Below the pieces are notes generated by a model. It had not been told where the DNA came from and ran no database searches. It saw only the letters and a list, made by a program, of their open reading frames with translations. The position numbers and the translations under genes are program-made. A stretch of DNA of 64,000 nucleotides from Hyaloscypha bicolor E (lineage: Eukaryota; Ascomycota; Leotiomycetes; Helotiales; Hyaloscyphaceae), in the NCBI RefSeq assembly GCF_002865645.1, contig NW_020194555.1:2382288-2446287 (forward strand), read 5' to 3'. Shown one piece after another: positions 12,491 through 24,000 of this stretch. The first letter of the stretch is position 1, and every line of letters starts with the position of its first letter.

Positions 12491-13118
12491 TGCCAAAAGT
12501 CGCCCCACCACTGATTATATTGTGATAGAACTCTCCACGTCCTGAATTGATGTTTGTGTTTCCTCCAGAGGTCAAAATGTTGTGGCCACTACCGTAGCTT
12601 GTTTGGTTAACACTCCCAGTCTCGTCCTGGAGAGAGGGAGGCATTTCGTCCATCTGCTTAATCGCCTCTTCGATCTCCTTCACTTGGGCTTCGGTAGCGG
12701 TTCCCATTAGCCTCCCGCATGCAAGCACTTGAATGTCCTTCAATATTCCTTCCATTAAACACTCCACTTTATCCCCTTTCCCTAATATACTCAAGGCTTT
12801 CTTGTATCAGTCGTACCACTTGTCGTCATCGTCCTGAAAAACTTTCTGGAATATTTCCTGGAGCTTCTCGGTCTTCGCCTTGCATGACTTCAGGATATGT
12901 CCCAATACCACCTCTGCCGTCTCGTCGAGCGCTTGTGCCCTTGTTTTAGCGCTGCGGAGAATATCGATGGCTAGTGGCAGTCGTGCAGCCACCTGGCGAA
13001 ATGCCTCTGGCTGACCTTTCGCGTCTTTAGCGGTATTATATACCGTTTTAGTTGCCTCGATAATCGAGATTACGGCTGAAATGAGGCCAACGACAAACCC
13101 AGCCTCAGCGCCTGACAT

Positions 13119-13685
13119 GGCAATCGACGACGATTTCGGTGGGCGTATCTAGGCTATTAATGTACTATAATAACTCGTTAGTTATTTGAAAGCACCGCGA
13201 AAGTTGGCTCTTGAATTTACATACCCGGACGAGGCTACCAGATCAGATCGTGGGTATGTAGGTTTTGCTAGGTGCCCAGGGCGTTTGCAGAGGAGTGAGG
13301 CTTGGAAAACTCTCGTTGCAAGCGGGTTGCAGGCTGTCTTTGAATATTTTCCGTACGAGATCTAGGTTGCGGACAGCAGGAACGTCACTGGGTATATTCC
13401 TGCATTACCAGCGGTGCAGCGTATCCTTATGCATGTTCTCGGTAAAGCAAACTCTTGCAAGTAGTCTGAAATTTGCAATGTTGGTCCAAAGTAGGGCTAG
13501 TAATATGTATGGCTGGCTGAATGCAACGCTGCCCAACCATCGTAATCTCCCAGGAAGCATAACCTTCTATAAGTCGCGCGAAAGAGGAGCATAATAGAAG
13601 AACTCCCGACGTTTCCAAAGATCTGTAGTTAAAAGTTGAGAAAGGCCCAGACTAACGAATATATCATAACTCACTTTCTATCGAG
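13119..13685. other. GC-balanced upstream region of the NLR relic
   Basis: Lies upstream of the NLR start codon and before the Tc1 relic. It holds overlapping open frames on both strands (plus 13265-13594, minus 13427-13618) without recognisable motifs. The sequence is only slightly RIP-affected. It presumably contained the NLR promoter. I see no supported gene. Confidence 0.5.
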
Positions 13686-13689
13686 CAAA

Positions 13690-14430
13690 ACACATTTCCA
13701 CTAGTGCCAAGATAAGATAGCTATCTATAATAAGTTCGAGGCAGTAGTCACAACTTCCACTATTAGCAGGGCCTTAGCATTAGCGGGCTGGTCTAAGAAA
13801 GCTGTGCACCGCATTACAAAAGAGCGAAATGCAGACCTGCGAGATTTTTACCTCTATAATCTATTAGAATTCCGTTTATATTACTTAGTTTATATTAACA
13901 AGTCTGGATATAATAATCGGATTGGGTTCAGGCGGACTAAATAGTCTCTTTTAGGAGTAATACCGGTACAAATTTCTTGGCTATACCGTAATTAAAGGTA
14001 TCAGATCCTGCCGGCATATATATAGGATAGTATTATACTCGTATATGTATTTCAGGAATTAATAAATACCGCCGTCTTTAAGGATTTTATTAAGTAATTA
14101 CTATATTATTACGGCAGGTAGCCTGAGCCAAAGTCTGTTCTAATTATGGATAATGCTTCGTTCTATTATTTAACCAGAATTGAGCAGCTATATAGGGAGG
14201 CTAGGATAAAGTTACTCTATCTGCTGCCCTATTCGCCCGACCTGAATCCTATTAAAGAGTTTTTTATAGAATTAAAGATATTTATTAAACGGAACTAGTA
14301 ACGTTATATAAACGATCCCAGACAAGACTTTAAAGCATTCTTAGAGTGGTATATAGATACTATAGGGACAAGAAAGTCAAGTGCCGAGGGGCATTTTCGA
14401 TATTCTGGGCTATTTATTAAAGAACCATAA
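13690..14430 (+). mobile_element. Tc1/mariner-type transposase relic
   Basis: Translation of the plus strand gives a fungal Tc1-like DDE transposase. It starts in the DNA-binding part (TTSTISRALALAGWSKKAVHRI), continues with KERNADLRDFYLYNLLEFR and VYINKSG (first catalytic Asp changed to Asn), LIMDNASF (second Asp kept), and LPYSPDLNPIKEFF with the ELK that follows, where the third acidic site sits. Several Trp and Gln codons are now TAG/TAA (for example two in a row after IKRN), as RIP produces. The far N-terminus is missing or not recognisable and I did not find terminal repeats. Such transposases cut and paste their own element. This copy cannot encode an active enzyme. Confidence 0.88.
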
Positions 14431-16130
14431 AAGCAAACCATATAAATTTAGTCTTTAGAAATCCGCTCTTATTCCAACTTATATTATTTGGCCTATCTCT
14501 TAATATTACAAATAAATTACTATATAATTCCAATTTTTATTCCCTTATTATTATAAAATTAAGTATTTTATTTCTTATAAATTAACTCCAGGTCTAGACC
14601 TTTAGCTAATATTAATTAATATATCTTTTGGTATTTTATCTTAAGAGACTTATTAGTAATATAAGAATACTACTATTTACTATACTTCCTAATAATAATA
14701 TCTAGTTATCCCGGAATCTTAAGAGGGCTAGAAGGCTTAAATAGTACTATTTCTATTAAGGTCTGAATTTAAGAGGTTAGAATATTAGTAATATTAATAG
14801 GTAGGAGACTAGCTACTATTAAAGCTTTACGTTTTTGCTACCGTTCTATATCTTATTATTCTTTAGTATAGAGTTATTTACGAATATTGTCTAGTATATT
14901 ATTATAAGTTTCTAGGATCCCGCCTTTTTTAATATGCCTAATAAGGTCTTTTAGATAGTATATCTTGAGTTTATAGTATTTCTTACCGGTATTATTATAT
15001 TAATAATAAGGTTCTAGGTTATAAAGTAGCTCAGGATATTATATAAGGTTATAGACATTATACTAGACTAATAACTAAGTAGTAGTATTCTCTTTAGTAT
15101 TAAGTTATATGGCTCGCTTAGCGAGTATATATTAAGAGTACTTTTTTTTAGTATTCTATTAAGCTAATACTACTGCGGTATTACTAGTCTCTCTATATTT
15201 AAAGGATATATTAATCCTGAGTCTCTTTCTAATACGAAGTAGAGGGCTTCAAGTTTCGAGCTACTTCTCGAGAACTTTCTAGTTAATATTAAGATTATTA
15301 AACCGCTTATTAATATTATACTCTATATAGTCTGTAACGGATACTATAATAATTATTTTGTCTATACTAAAATACTTGTTCTATAGTAACTTTCAAGCAG
15401 AAAGCTTATTGAGTCTCGGTTATAAGACTATTATCTAGAAAGCACTAGAAGTAAGAATAAGATTCGGTTCTATTTCCTTTATAATTAGCTTCTTTTTAAC
15501 TATTAACTTCTATTTAATAGAGTAATAGATATAGATTAGCGAGTGCTTATTATAAGTATTATTCTTGTCCTAATTAGCAAGCTATAGTAGTAGCAGAATA
15601 CCTGAACTATAATATATTTAGCTTTAACTAGATAGGATAATATTAAGAGTATTCGTTCTGCTATATAGCGGCTAATTAGTAGTATTAAATAATAGTTCCT
15701 GCAGATAATTAGAGCTGCCTATAATTAATTAATAATACTTGTACTATAGAGAAACCTACTCTCAATTGCTTTTAATACTATATAGCTACCTAATAATTTA
15801 GCCGAATATTAGCCGCACTAATGATTTATACTAGTTAAATGACTAATGCCATTGCGATATCCGCCCCAAAAATATAGGTAATAATATTAATATATAGACT
15901 GGCGCTTTATATTATATATGAATCTGAGTATTATTTATTGCCCTGCTCTGCTTAATATTAGCTTCGACGGGAAGCTAGATAGGCCTGAGTATTCTCCGTT
16001 TCGCCTAATTATTCCCTAAAGCACTTTGAGCTATTAAGTCTTTTAATATCCTAATATAGATTATTAGATTCCTTGCATAATAAAACCACTCGGAGGGAAT
16101 AATTCACTAGTCGCTATAACCGTATTAACG
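14431..16130. other. RIP-decayed DNA with an unidentified minus-strand frame
   Basis: AT-rich. On the minus strand between about 15.4 and 14.8 kb a Lys/Arg-rich, helix-like frame can be followed through TAG and TAA codons (segments such as LNINXKVLEKXLET and KKYYKLKIYYLKDLIRHIKKGG, X marking a stop). It looks like the DNA-binding or coiled-coil part of a transposon protein but I cannot assign it. No intact gene. Confidence 0.5.
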
Positions 16131-17300
16131 AGCCTATAGGTCAATGAGTTATATACCGTAAAAACGGATATATAGGACGGGCTTTGACTCTGGTAAGACC
16201 CCCTTAGTACCTGTCCCTCAAAGCCGTCTTAATACGTCGGAATCACAGGCCCCCTACCAAAAGCAATACTAAGCTCCCTCTATAGTATCGAGAAACGATA
16301 CTAACTCGATCGTATCTAGTGCATTTTTCTATATGAATTGGCGGACGTCGAAACGATTAATTACAAGTATAGGCAGGCCAATATATGGATCATATATAAT
16401 AATAATTCTTTAAAAGATATCGCTGCGGAATGGTAGGAAATGAGGGGTTACCGAATATAAAACAGGAATTCCTCTGGCCTAGGCTGAGATCATAATTAGT
16501 GTTTCAGAACTATACCTCTGTTCGTAATTGGATTACTATACGGCCTGTATATTGGGATCGAATTGAGGCGAGACGACGAATTTGAAGATGCTGCTACGCA
16601 GCAGATTTGTTCTACGGGCTCTCTGGCCGTATTTGACCGCTAGTACTATAACTCTATACTGTGATATGGGAAGCAAGGACTTGACGATAGTCCGGTACTA
16701 CACCGCCACTTTCTCGGACATAAACCCATTATTGGATCCTTCATATGAGGCTGGCCGGTGGACTGGTAGTGTGATGAAGAAGTATTTGAGAGCAAACTCT
16801 CTAACGAATATGCTGTCCGAGGGCCACCTGATTAATCAATAAAATTCATAAATGAGGGTTATCTATGGCCCTAGTCGTGATAGAGATCAAAGAAGTGTTG
16901 CTATCCCCGGGTGCATATACTGCAGCAGCCTTTAACGGCGGTGCCCAGGTACTGCAGAGTACAAAGGATAACAAAGGAGGTACGGTATCAGCCAAAAATG
17001 GATGAGGTGGTCTGTACTCAGAATCTTTTTAAGCAAAAAGGGAGCGAAGCCGATTTTGCAAGCGACTATACTATATCCCTCCTCTCACAACTTCTCATAT
17101 TAATAAGAAACTCTTTGGAGATGGTTTCAATTTGACCTTTGCAAGACTCTATATTACACAAATTAATAAGATAGAACATATCTTCCCCGTCTGGGCCATC
17201 GTTTGCGGCTGTCCTCCAGAACAAGCCGTAACTAGGCTTCAAGTACGTCCGAATATCTGACGACCTATATTATAATGCTCTACCAGACCTATCTTATAAC
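16131..17300. other. GC-balanced island with unassigned plus-strand frames
   Basis: A patch of nearly normal base composition between RIP-decayed blocks. Plus-strand frames of 86 codons (16582-16842) and 74 codons (16911-17135) are present. The first begins MKMLLRSRFVLRALWPYL and might be membrane-associated, but it has no motif I know, and alternative frames are equally open. It may be the broken end of a gene or a non-coding stretch. I do not call a gene here. Confidence 0.4.
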
Positions 17301-17308
17301 TTAGTATA

Positions 17309-18600
17309 ATGCTTCGACTCTCTAACGAGGTCCTACTAATAATCCTCGAACTCCTTTATTCTATAGACAAAAATTTTAATATATATGGTAATAAGCGGGA
17401 TCTGTTTGCGAGTCGTACTACCTACCGGAGGCTAGTAGACCTGAGCCAAAGTCTCGTATTTAAGTATATTACTTTTATTTAAGACAAAAAAGGTTATAAA
17501 AGGCTTCTTGAGATATTAAAATCTCTATATATAAATAGGAGAATCCAATATCTGATATACTACTTTATAGACTTTAAACCTGATCTAATACCTAAATAAT
17601 TCGGGAGGTCCCGGGAAATTCTTAGCTAGAAATAAGATAAGTTTAATGAGATATATAAGAAATATTATTGCGACTATTAATACTAATAATAGCTTATAAA
17701 TAAAAATAAAAATATAGCTATTCTGGCTATAGTTCTACCTAATCTATATAATTTGTATTTAGTCAGGATTAAAAAAAAACATAAGTAATATAGCTAGTAA
17801 TTAGGATAATAAAGACTATTTTCCCCTATATTTCCGTACTAGATAGTATTTCTTTAGGGCAGTTATAACTTCTCTATCTGTCTCTAGACTCGGTATTAAA
17901 GAGCTAATACTTGATTCCTTCCGCGGAGATACTAGTTCCTTACTAGGGGTTATTTAAGATCTGGCTACTACTATAGTATTTTACTAGCAGGTATTTAGGA
18001 ACCTAAAATACCTGAAAATTCTCTTACTAGAAATCTTATATTACTAAAATAGCTATTATAAATAGAAATTAAATTTGGCTGGAATATTAATATTAATTCA
18101 AGTAGCTCTATTATTCGAGAAATTAAGATTAGAGTTTAACTAATATACTAAAGAAGTCCTACCGCCGAGTTTTCTTATATTCTTCTAACTTCTCTACTTA
18201 TAAACTCTCTAATTAGGCTTAATACTATTTCTAAACCCATTATACCTAGTTAATTTCTTTAGTAAGTATATATTTACTTTAAAGAATATCTATTTTGGAT
18301 TATTTTCCCTAGAAATAGGCTTCTGGGAAGTAGTATTTCTATATATAAGAGAGATACTAATATTAAACTCTCTTAATATATTAGAAGGCTTTTAAATAGG
18401 ATATTTATAGAATAAAAAACACGAGATTATATTAAAGGAGATATAAATAAACCGGGGCAATAAATATATCCGGGTATATAATAGAATAATTAAGTATTTT
18501 ATTTCATATAAGACCGAAAATAATTTATTTAACTTATTAAGATCTACTTATATATAATTCCCGCCAGAAAAATTATTAAGGAGCATTTGTATTTTATATA
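17309..18600 (+). pseudogene. F-box protein relic
   Basis: The plus strand opens with ATG and reads LRLSNEVLLIILELL, followed by KRDLFASRTTYRRLVDLSQ. This is a typical fungal F-box (LPxEVLxxILEyL...), the segment that binds Skp1 in SCF ubiquitin ligases. After the F-box the frame continues with many TAA/TAG codons for about 1.2 kb with leucine-rich, helix-like stretches, as in F-box proteins with variable C-terminal repeats. AT content is raised only after the first 150 codons, so RIP damage is stronger in the 3' part. The 3' end is a guess. The gene cannot make a full protein. Confidence 0.72.
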
Positions 18601-20704
18601 TATACCAGATAATAACTAGGTAATAGCCGGGTAATAGCCTGGTATATTAATACTAGTAATACTATCTCTTATTTAAATATTAAAAATAATCTTAAATAAG
18701 CTTATATATTAGTAGAAAAAGCAAAGACCTATAGAAAGTATATAAAGATCTCGGTATTAGTTAGTCTAGTAAAGAGTATTTCAGTATTTAACCTATTATT
18801 TTTCTATTTATTTAATATAGTAAATAAGCCTTCCTTTATAACTAATAAGTACTTCTAAGCTATAAAATATTACTAAATAATTTAACTAGTATCTAGTCCG
18901 AAAGGTAATAGTAATAAATATTAATATAGGTATTTAATAAGCTATAATAATATGCTATAACCTGGCTAATATATATTAGTATTAATATTTCTGGAAATAT
19001 AGTATATATTACTTATTAATATAGTTATATAATTCTTATATTATTACTATTATAGGCTATTAGCTACTAGATAATATAACTATATAAGGAACTATTTCAT
19101 ATTATATTTAGAATATCTTATAAGTATCTGACTTCTATATAATATAACCGGCTACTTCTCTTATTTTATAATTAGATATTATTTCTAGAATCTCGAAATT
19201 ATAATTCAAGAAAATATAATTCAAAAGTAAATACCTGGTTTAATATATATACCTCTATTAATAATCCTTACTAGTATAAACTATAAAGGCTAGTATAGAT
19301 TTGCAGGGCTAATACTCGATATCTATTTTTAGAATATATATTAGAGAACTGGGAATTAGTAATTAGAAACTAGAAACTAGAAATTGAGATCGGGTCTTTT
19401 ATTTATATTTTCTAGATATTACTAGTAATTAATAATAGTAGTATATTCCTTTATAATATTAATAAATCAATTATTAATAGTCTATATAATACTAATATAT
19501 TATATCTACTTATACTAATTTAAGTATACTAGTTAGTTTCTTTATCTAGCTTTTTAATATAGAAATTTAATATAGGTTTTAATAAGTATTAATAGAACTA
19601 TTATTCGTATATATAGTAAAGTAGCTATTACTAATCTATAATATGGGTTATATAAAGCTAATTATTTCATACCTAATAATTTAGTTTATTTTAGTAAGCT
19701 CTAGATTCTAGCTAATATAATTAGATATTACTTCTGATATTCTTAAAATCAGAATCCTAGAAGCTATAATCTAGAAGTAAATACCTAGCTCTAGCTAGCT
19801 TTACTTTATACTTTTATTAATAATTCTTACCGGACCTAAAATAGAGGTTTACTAAGTTAAATATTATAAAACTATAAGGGAAAACCGGATACTAGAATAT
19901 TAGAAATTGGAACTTAGGTTCGGTTCTATATTTATATCTTATATTACTTGTAATTAATAAGTAAAATATAAATAATAATAACCTTATTATAAATGAACCT
20001 TAATCTTAAGAAATAAACTAATTCAAATATATTATTTAACTATTTATTTATTACCTTGAATCCTAAGCTTAATTATAAAGTATAAGTAGTAAATATTTAT
20101 ATCTTAAATATAAGGTCTATTAGTTATGTTTTTTAGATCCTGCTTTCTAAAGCTATAATACTTTTTAACTTTTAGATAAACTTATTTCTAAGATTCTTAT
20201 AGATTAATTTGAAATAGCTACTAGTTCTTATAGTTATAATTATTATAAAATAGAGGCATTACTTAAGAATAATATTTACTTGTAATTATATTTAGATATA
20301 AAATAAAATAAGGCACTAGTATATATATATATAGAGGAAACCCATTACTATAAAGAACTTATCTTACTTAAATATATTTCTATATAATAATATAATATAC
20401 CTATAGTACTAATAATATACTAAGTAATAGTTATTATAATATAATAGTTTATTAATTAAATAATTAAAGAAGATAAAAGGAAATACTTAATTATATAATA
20501 GAGAGTAAGTAAAGAAAATATATAAGTTATAGTTCCTTATAGTAAAAGAAAGTAAGAATATACTTTCGGAATAGTTAGAAAGGCTTTTATTAGAGGGTTA
20601 TTTATTTTTCTTTATTACTCGAGCTTAGTAAAAAGAATATAAATAGTAGTATTCGGGCAAATATATAAAGAAGAGTTATAACTAATAGTAGAAATAAAAA
20701 GAAG
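18601..20704. other. RIP-decayed DNA with a probable internal duplication
   Basis: Extremely AT-rich. Two segments, about 19150-19450 and 19690-19990, share a series of matching words in the same order (for example AGTAAATACCT and ATTAATAATNCTTAC), so a ~300-bp tandem duplication that was then mutated is likely. No ORF is convincing. Confidence 0.45.
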
Positions 20705-20709
20705 TAAAA

Positions 20710-21007
20710 TATAAGGTATTTATTAGTAGGTAATAAGATAATAAAATAAATTAGTGAGTTATAAAACCATAATATTAAATTTAGTATAGAACTAATCTCT
20801 ATTTCTCCTATAAAGTCTAGGGAAGCCTCCTCTAAATAAGAGGCCCTAATAACATATATATAATTAATAATTTATAAGCCTAATATTTATAATATAAATA
20901 GTAATTAGTTATAAAGTTAAAGAACTACTAATCTCCCTAATTAATACTCGTAATATTTAAGGTTTATTATATATCCTTAAGTTATATATAATTCTATATA
21001 TATTATA
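20710..21007 (+). repeat. Left LTR of the Gypsy element
   Basis: 298 bp, running from TATAAGGTATTT to CTATATATATTATA. It lines up base for base with the reverse complement of the solo LTR at 4310-4607. Ends that were TGTGA and TCACA are now TATAA and TTATA, because C and G were changed to T and A. As the element is coded on the minus strand, this is its 3' LTR. Confidence 0.93.
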
Positions 21008-24000
21008 ACTATGTCTCTTTTCTAAGATCTTATTTCTAAGATTTATTAATTTATTCTAGTAAATATTTAATTAATTATTTATTTATTTAATTAAGGTAAA
21101 CTTCTAGTATTTTAGGAGATAGTTTTATTAATATAATCTGGATAATAAATATAAAAATTATCTAATTAGATTAGGGCTAAATAAGTAAAAAGAAAGAATA
21201 ATTATATCTTAAATATAAGGGCTAGCCGGTAATTACAATTTCGTTTGGGATTTAAATATTTTAATTAGCTTAATCCAAAGTACTAAGGTACTATTCTATA
21301 AAATTAATATTACTTATTAGATCTTATATTAGAATAATCTAAATAGCTATATAGAAAGAATTTAATAAATATTTATATAAGAAACTTATATAAATATTTC
21401 TGAGGTCCTAAAGATTATTTATAGATTTCTAGAAGTATATATTAATTAGTTATACTAATTTCCGATTAGAACTAGTATAAAAACTAGTAGTTAATTTAGG
21501 TAGTTTTCTATTTCTATAAAAGAACCTTTTTATATTACTATATACTTTTTTTCTTTCTAATAACTATATATATAATAACTTTTTCTATTATTACTTTCTA
21601 GCCTTTTCTTTTACTTTTCTCTAAGTCTTTTTTAATTATTTTTAATTAATTCTATAATATCTCTTTCTCGCTTTATTATCTATTTATATAATAATAAATA
21701 TAAAAATAATCTTATAACCTCTTTTCTTATTATTAGTAAATACTTGAAATATTTCAAGTATTTATTTATTAATCTCTTTATTTTATATATTATAGTACCT
21801 AGTAAGAAGAATTATAACTATTATAATAAGAATTCTGAGTCTTATATATTAGTAAGTTATTTAGCTTTAATATTTATTAAAGCTAATATAATTTCAGATT
21901 TCTTATTACTTATTAGAGGTTTACTAGTTTTAGGAAAATACTATTATAATTTTTAAGAAATTTCTTGAAATATATTCTAAATAGTATTATACTAATAAAA
22001 ATAATACTATTAATTAGGTTTTTAAAAACTAGAAGAATACTAATAAGCTTTAAAATTCTTCTTTTTATCTTAATAAAACAGATAATAATACTACTTGAGT
22101 TAGTATTCTAAAGATAAGTTTTTTCTAATATATTTAGATACTTACTAATTTCTTAAAGAAATACTATAATATTTATTTTTAAGATATTAATTTTATTATT
22201 AAGCTTATTACTAAGATTACTAAGTAGTTTATTACTAGTATTTTAAATACTAATAATATAATACTTATAGTTATTCGGGATCTAATTTCAGAAATTCGGG
22301 CCTTTTATAAGATATATATAGCTATTATAAATTCCTTATTTATTTCTCTTAATAACCTTAATACTAATATTATTATAATATAACTATATTCCGTTAAGAA
22401 ATAAGCGGATTCCGGAAAGTATTAGCTAATTCTTTATTAAATCCTAAATAGAACTAGTATTTAATATTCTTACTTTAGGAATTAGAAATTTATAAGAATT
22501 AGAATTTATTTATTTAAGATATCTATAGCTAGTTTACTTATAATAAATCTTTCTTAATTCTAAATCTTTTTCTAATAATTTAAATATAATTCTTATAAGC
22601 CTTAATAAAATTCTAGAAAACCTTTATAAGTAAAAAAATCTTAGGAAAAGAATATTTCTATTATTATTCCGGGCCTTTTCTTATTTATTTAGGTTTTTTC
22701 TTTCTTTTAAATAGTCTTTTTCTTAGTAATCCAGAATTCTTTTTAATTTTAAAAGACTATTAAAAAATAGTTTCGGATTTTAAACTATAGTTTTAATTAT
22801 ATAATTTTAGAAGTTTCTTAAAAATTTTAAAATTAGGGAAAATAAGTAATTAGATATTATAATCTTTAGGCCAGGCTTTCTATTTAATTAAATACTATTA
22901 CTTCTTATTTCTATTATCTTATTAGTAATTAATAATAGCTTCTATTTCCTATTCTTATTCTTTATTATTATTTACTAATTCTGGAAGTTTTCTAGAAAAG
23001 TATAAATATAGCTTCTAACTTTTTTTTATTATATATTTTTTAAAAAGAGAAATATAGAAAGTTAGATATAAATAATTATATATATTTAGTAATTCTAATT
23101 TATATACTAAATTACTAATATATTTAAGAATTCTAAATAGACTTATAAATTTTAGCTTAAGCTTTCCTGCCTTAAGTTTAATATTCTTTATTAATAGTAT
23201 TATCTAGGCTTTTTTTAGAATAGTATTTAGCTAACTAGTACTTATTATAGTAGATTTCTCGGTTATTTCATATATAATACTATAAATTCTTAAGCTTTTT
23301 TTACTTTATTTTAAGGATTTCTAGCCTCTTATATATAGCTAGTATCTTTTCTATAATTCTGTTTTCAGGATTTTATAGAAGTTAAAAGTAGTATTTATAA
23401 TATATATAAAAAGATATATTCTATAAAAAATAACTTTTTAAACTAGTTATTTTTTTAAGTATTATAATAATATCTTAAATAATATTCTAGAACCTAGTTT
23501 TATCTTTTTATCTAACTATTTATTTAAGAATAGTAAACTATATTTAAATACTATTTATATATTAAATAGAAATAGAAAGCGGACTAGAACTAGCTAGTAA
23601 ATACTATTTCTTAATTAGAAATAATTCTATTAAAAGAACTAAAAATCGAGAAAACATATTTCTATATAATCTTAGTAAGCTCTAGAGAATTAATAGTCTT
23701 ATAATATATAATATATTTTATTATTTTAGAGTACTAGTTAATAATTATAAGAATTATATTAAAATTAGGACTTTTTATTAGGTTTTTATATAATAATAGA
23801 CCTATAATAAAATCTATAAAAATCTTATTCTAGAATCTTTTAGGCTATAATAAACTACTAAATAGACTATATAGTAAATGCCTCTTTACCTTAATTCTCT
23901 AGTAAATATTATATTCTTAATAATAATTATAAATATTTCCTTTTATATTCTTCTAATACTAAGGCTTTCTAAAAAGCTCGAGAGTTTTCTTTATTCTATA

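Larger units (their letters stand above)
9200..13118 (-). pseudogene. SesA - sigma-like - NACHT - WD40 NLR (STAND) pseudogene
   Basis: A relic of a fungal NLR, a family that controls non-self recognition and regulated cell death. Exon 1 runs from ATG 13118 to 12491. Residues 1 to about 110 match the SesA-type N-terminal domain (MSGAEAGFVVGLISAV, then IIEATKTVYNTAKDAKG), and about 170-209 are a Gly/Asn-rich sigma-like segment (GSGHNILTSGG, EFYHNIISGGATFG). A GTAAGA...CAG intron at 12339-12490 joins in frame to exon 2, which has the NACHT P-loop GDPGKGKT (about 12109-12132), the Walker B-like LIIDALDEC (about 11800-11830), the usual helical region, and ten WD40 repeats. In-frame stops include TGA 12807-12809, TAA 12172-12174, TAG 11965-11967 and TGA 11665-11667, with more in the WD array. 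Each is explicable by a C-to-T or G-to-A change. The 3' end near 9200 is approximate. The intact protein would have been about 1250 residues. Confidence 0.93.
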
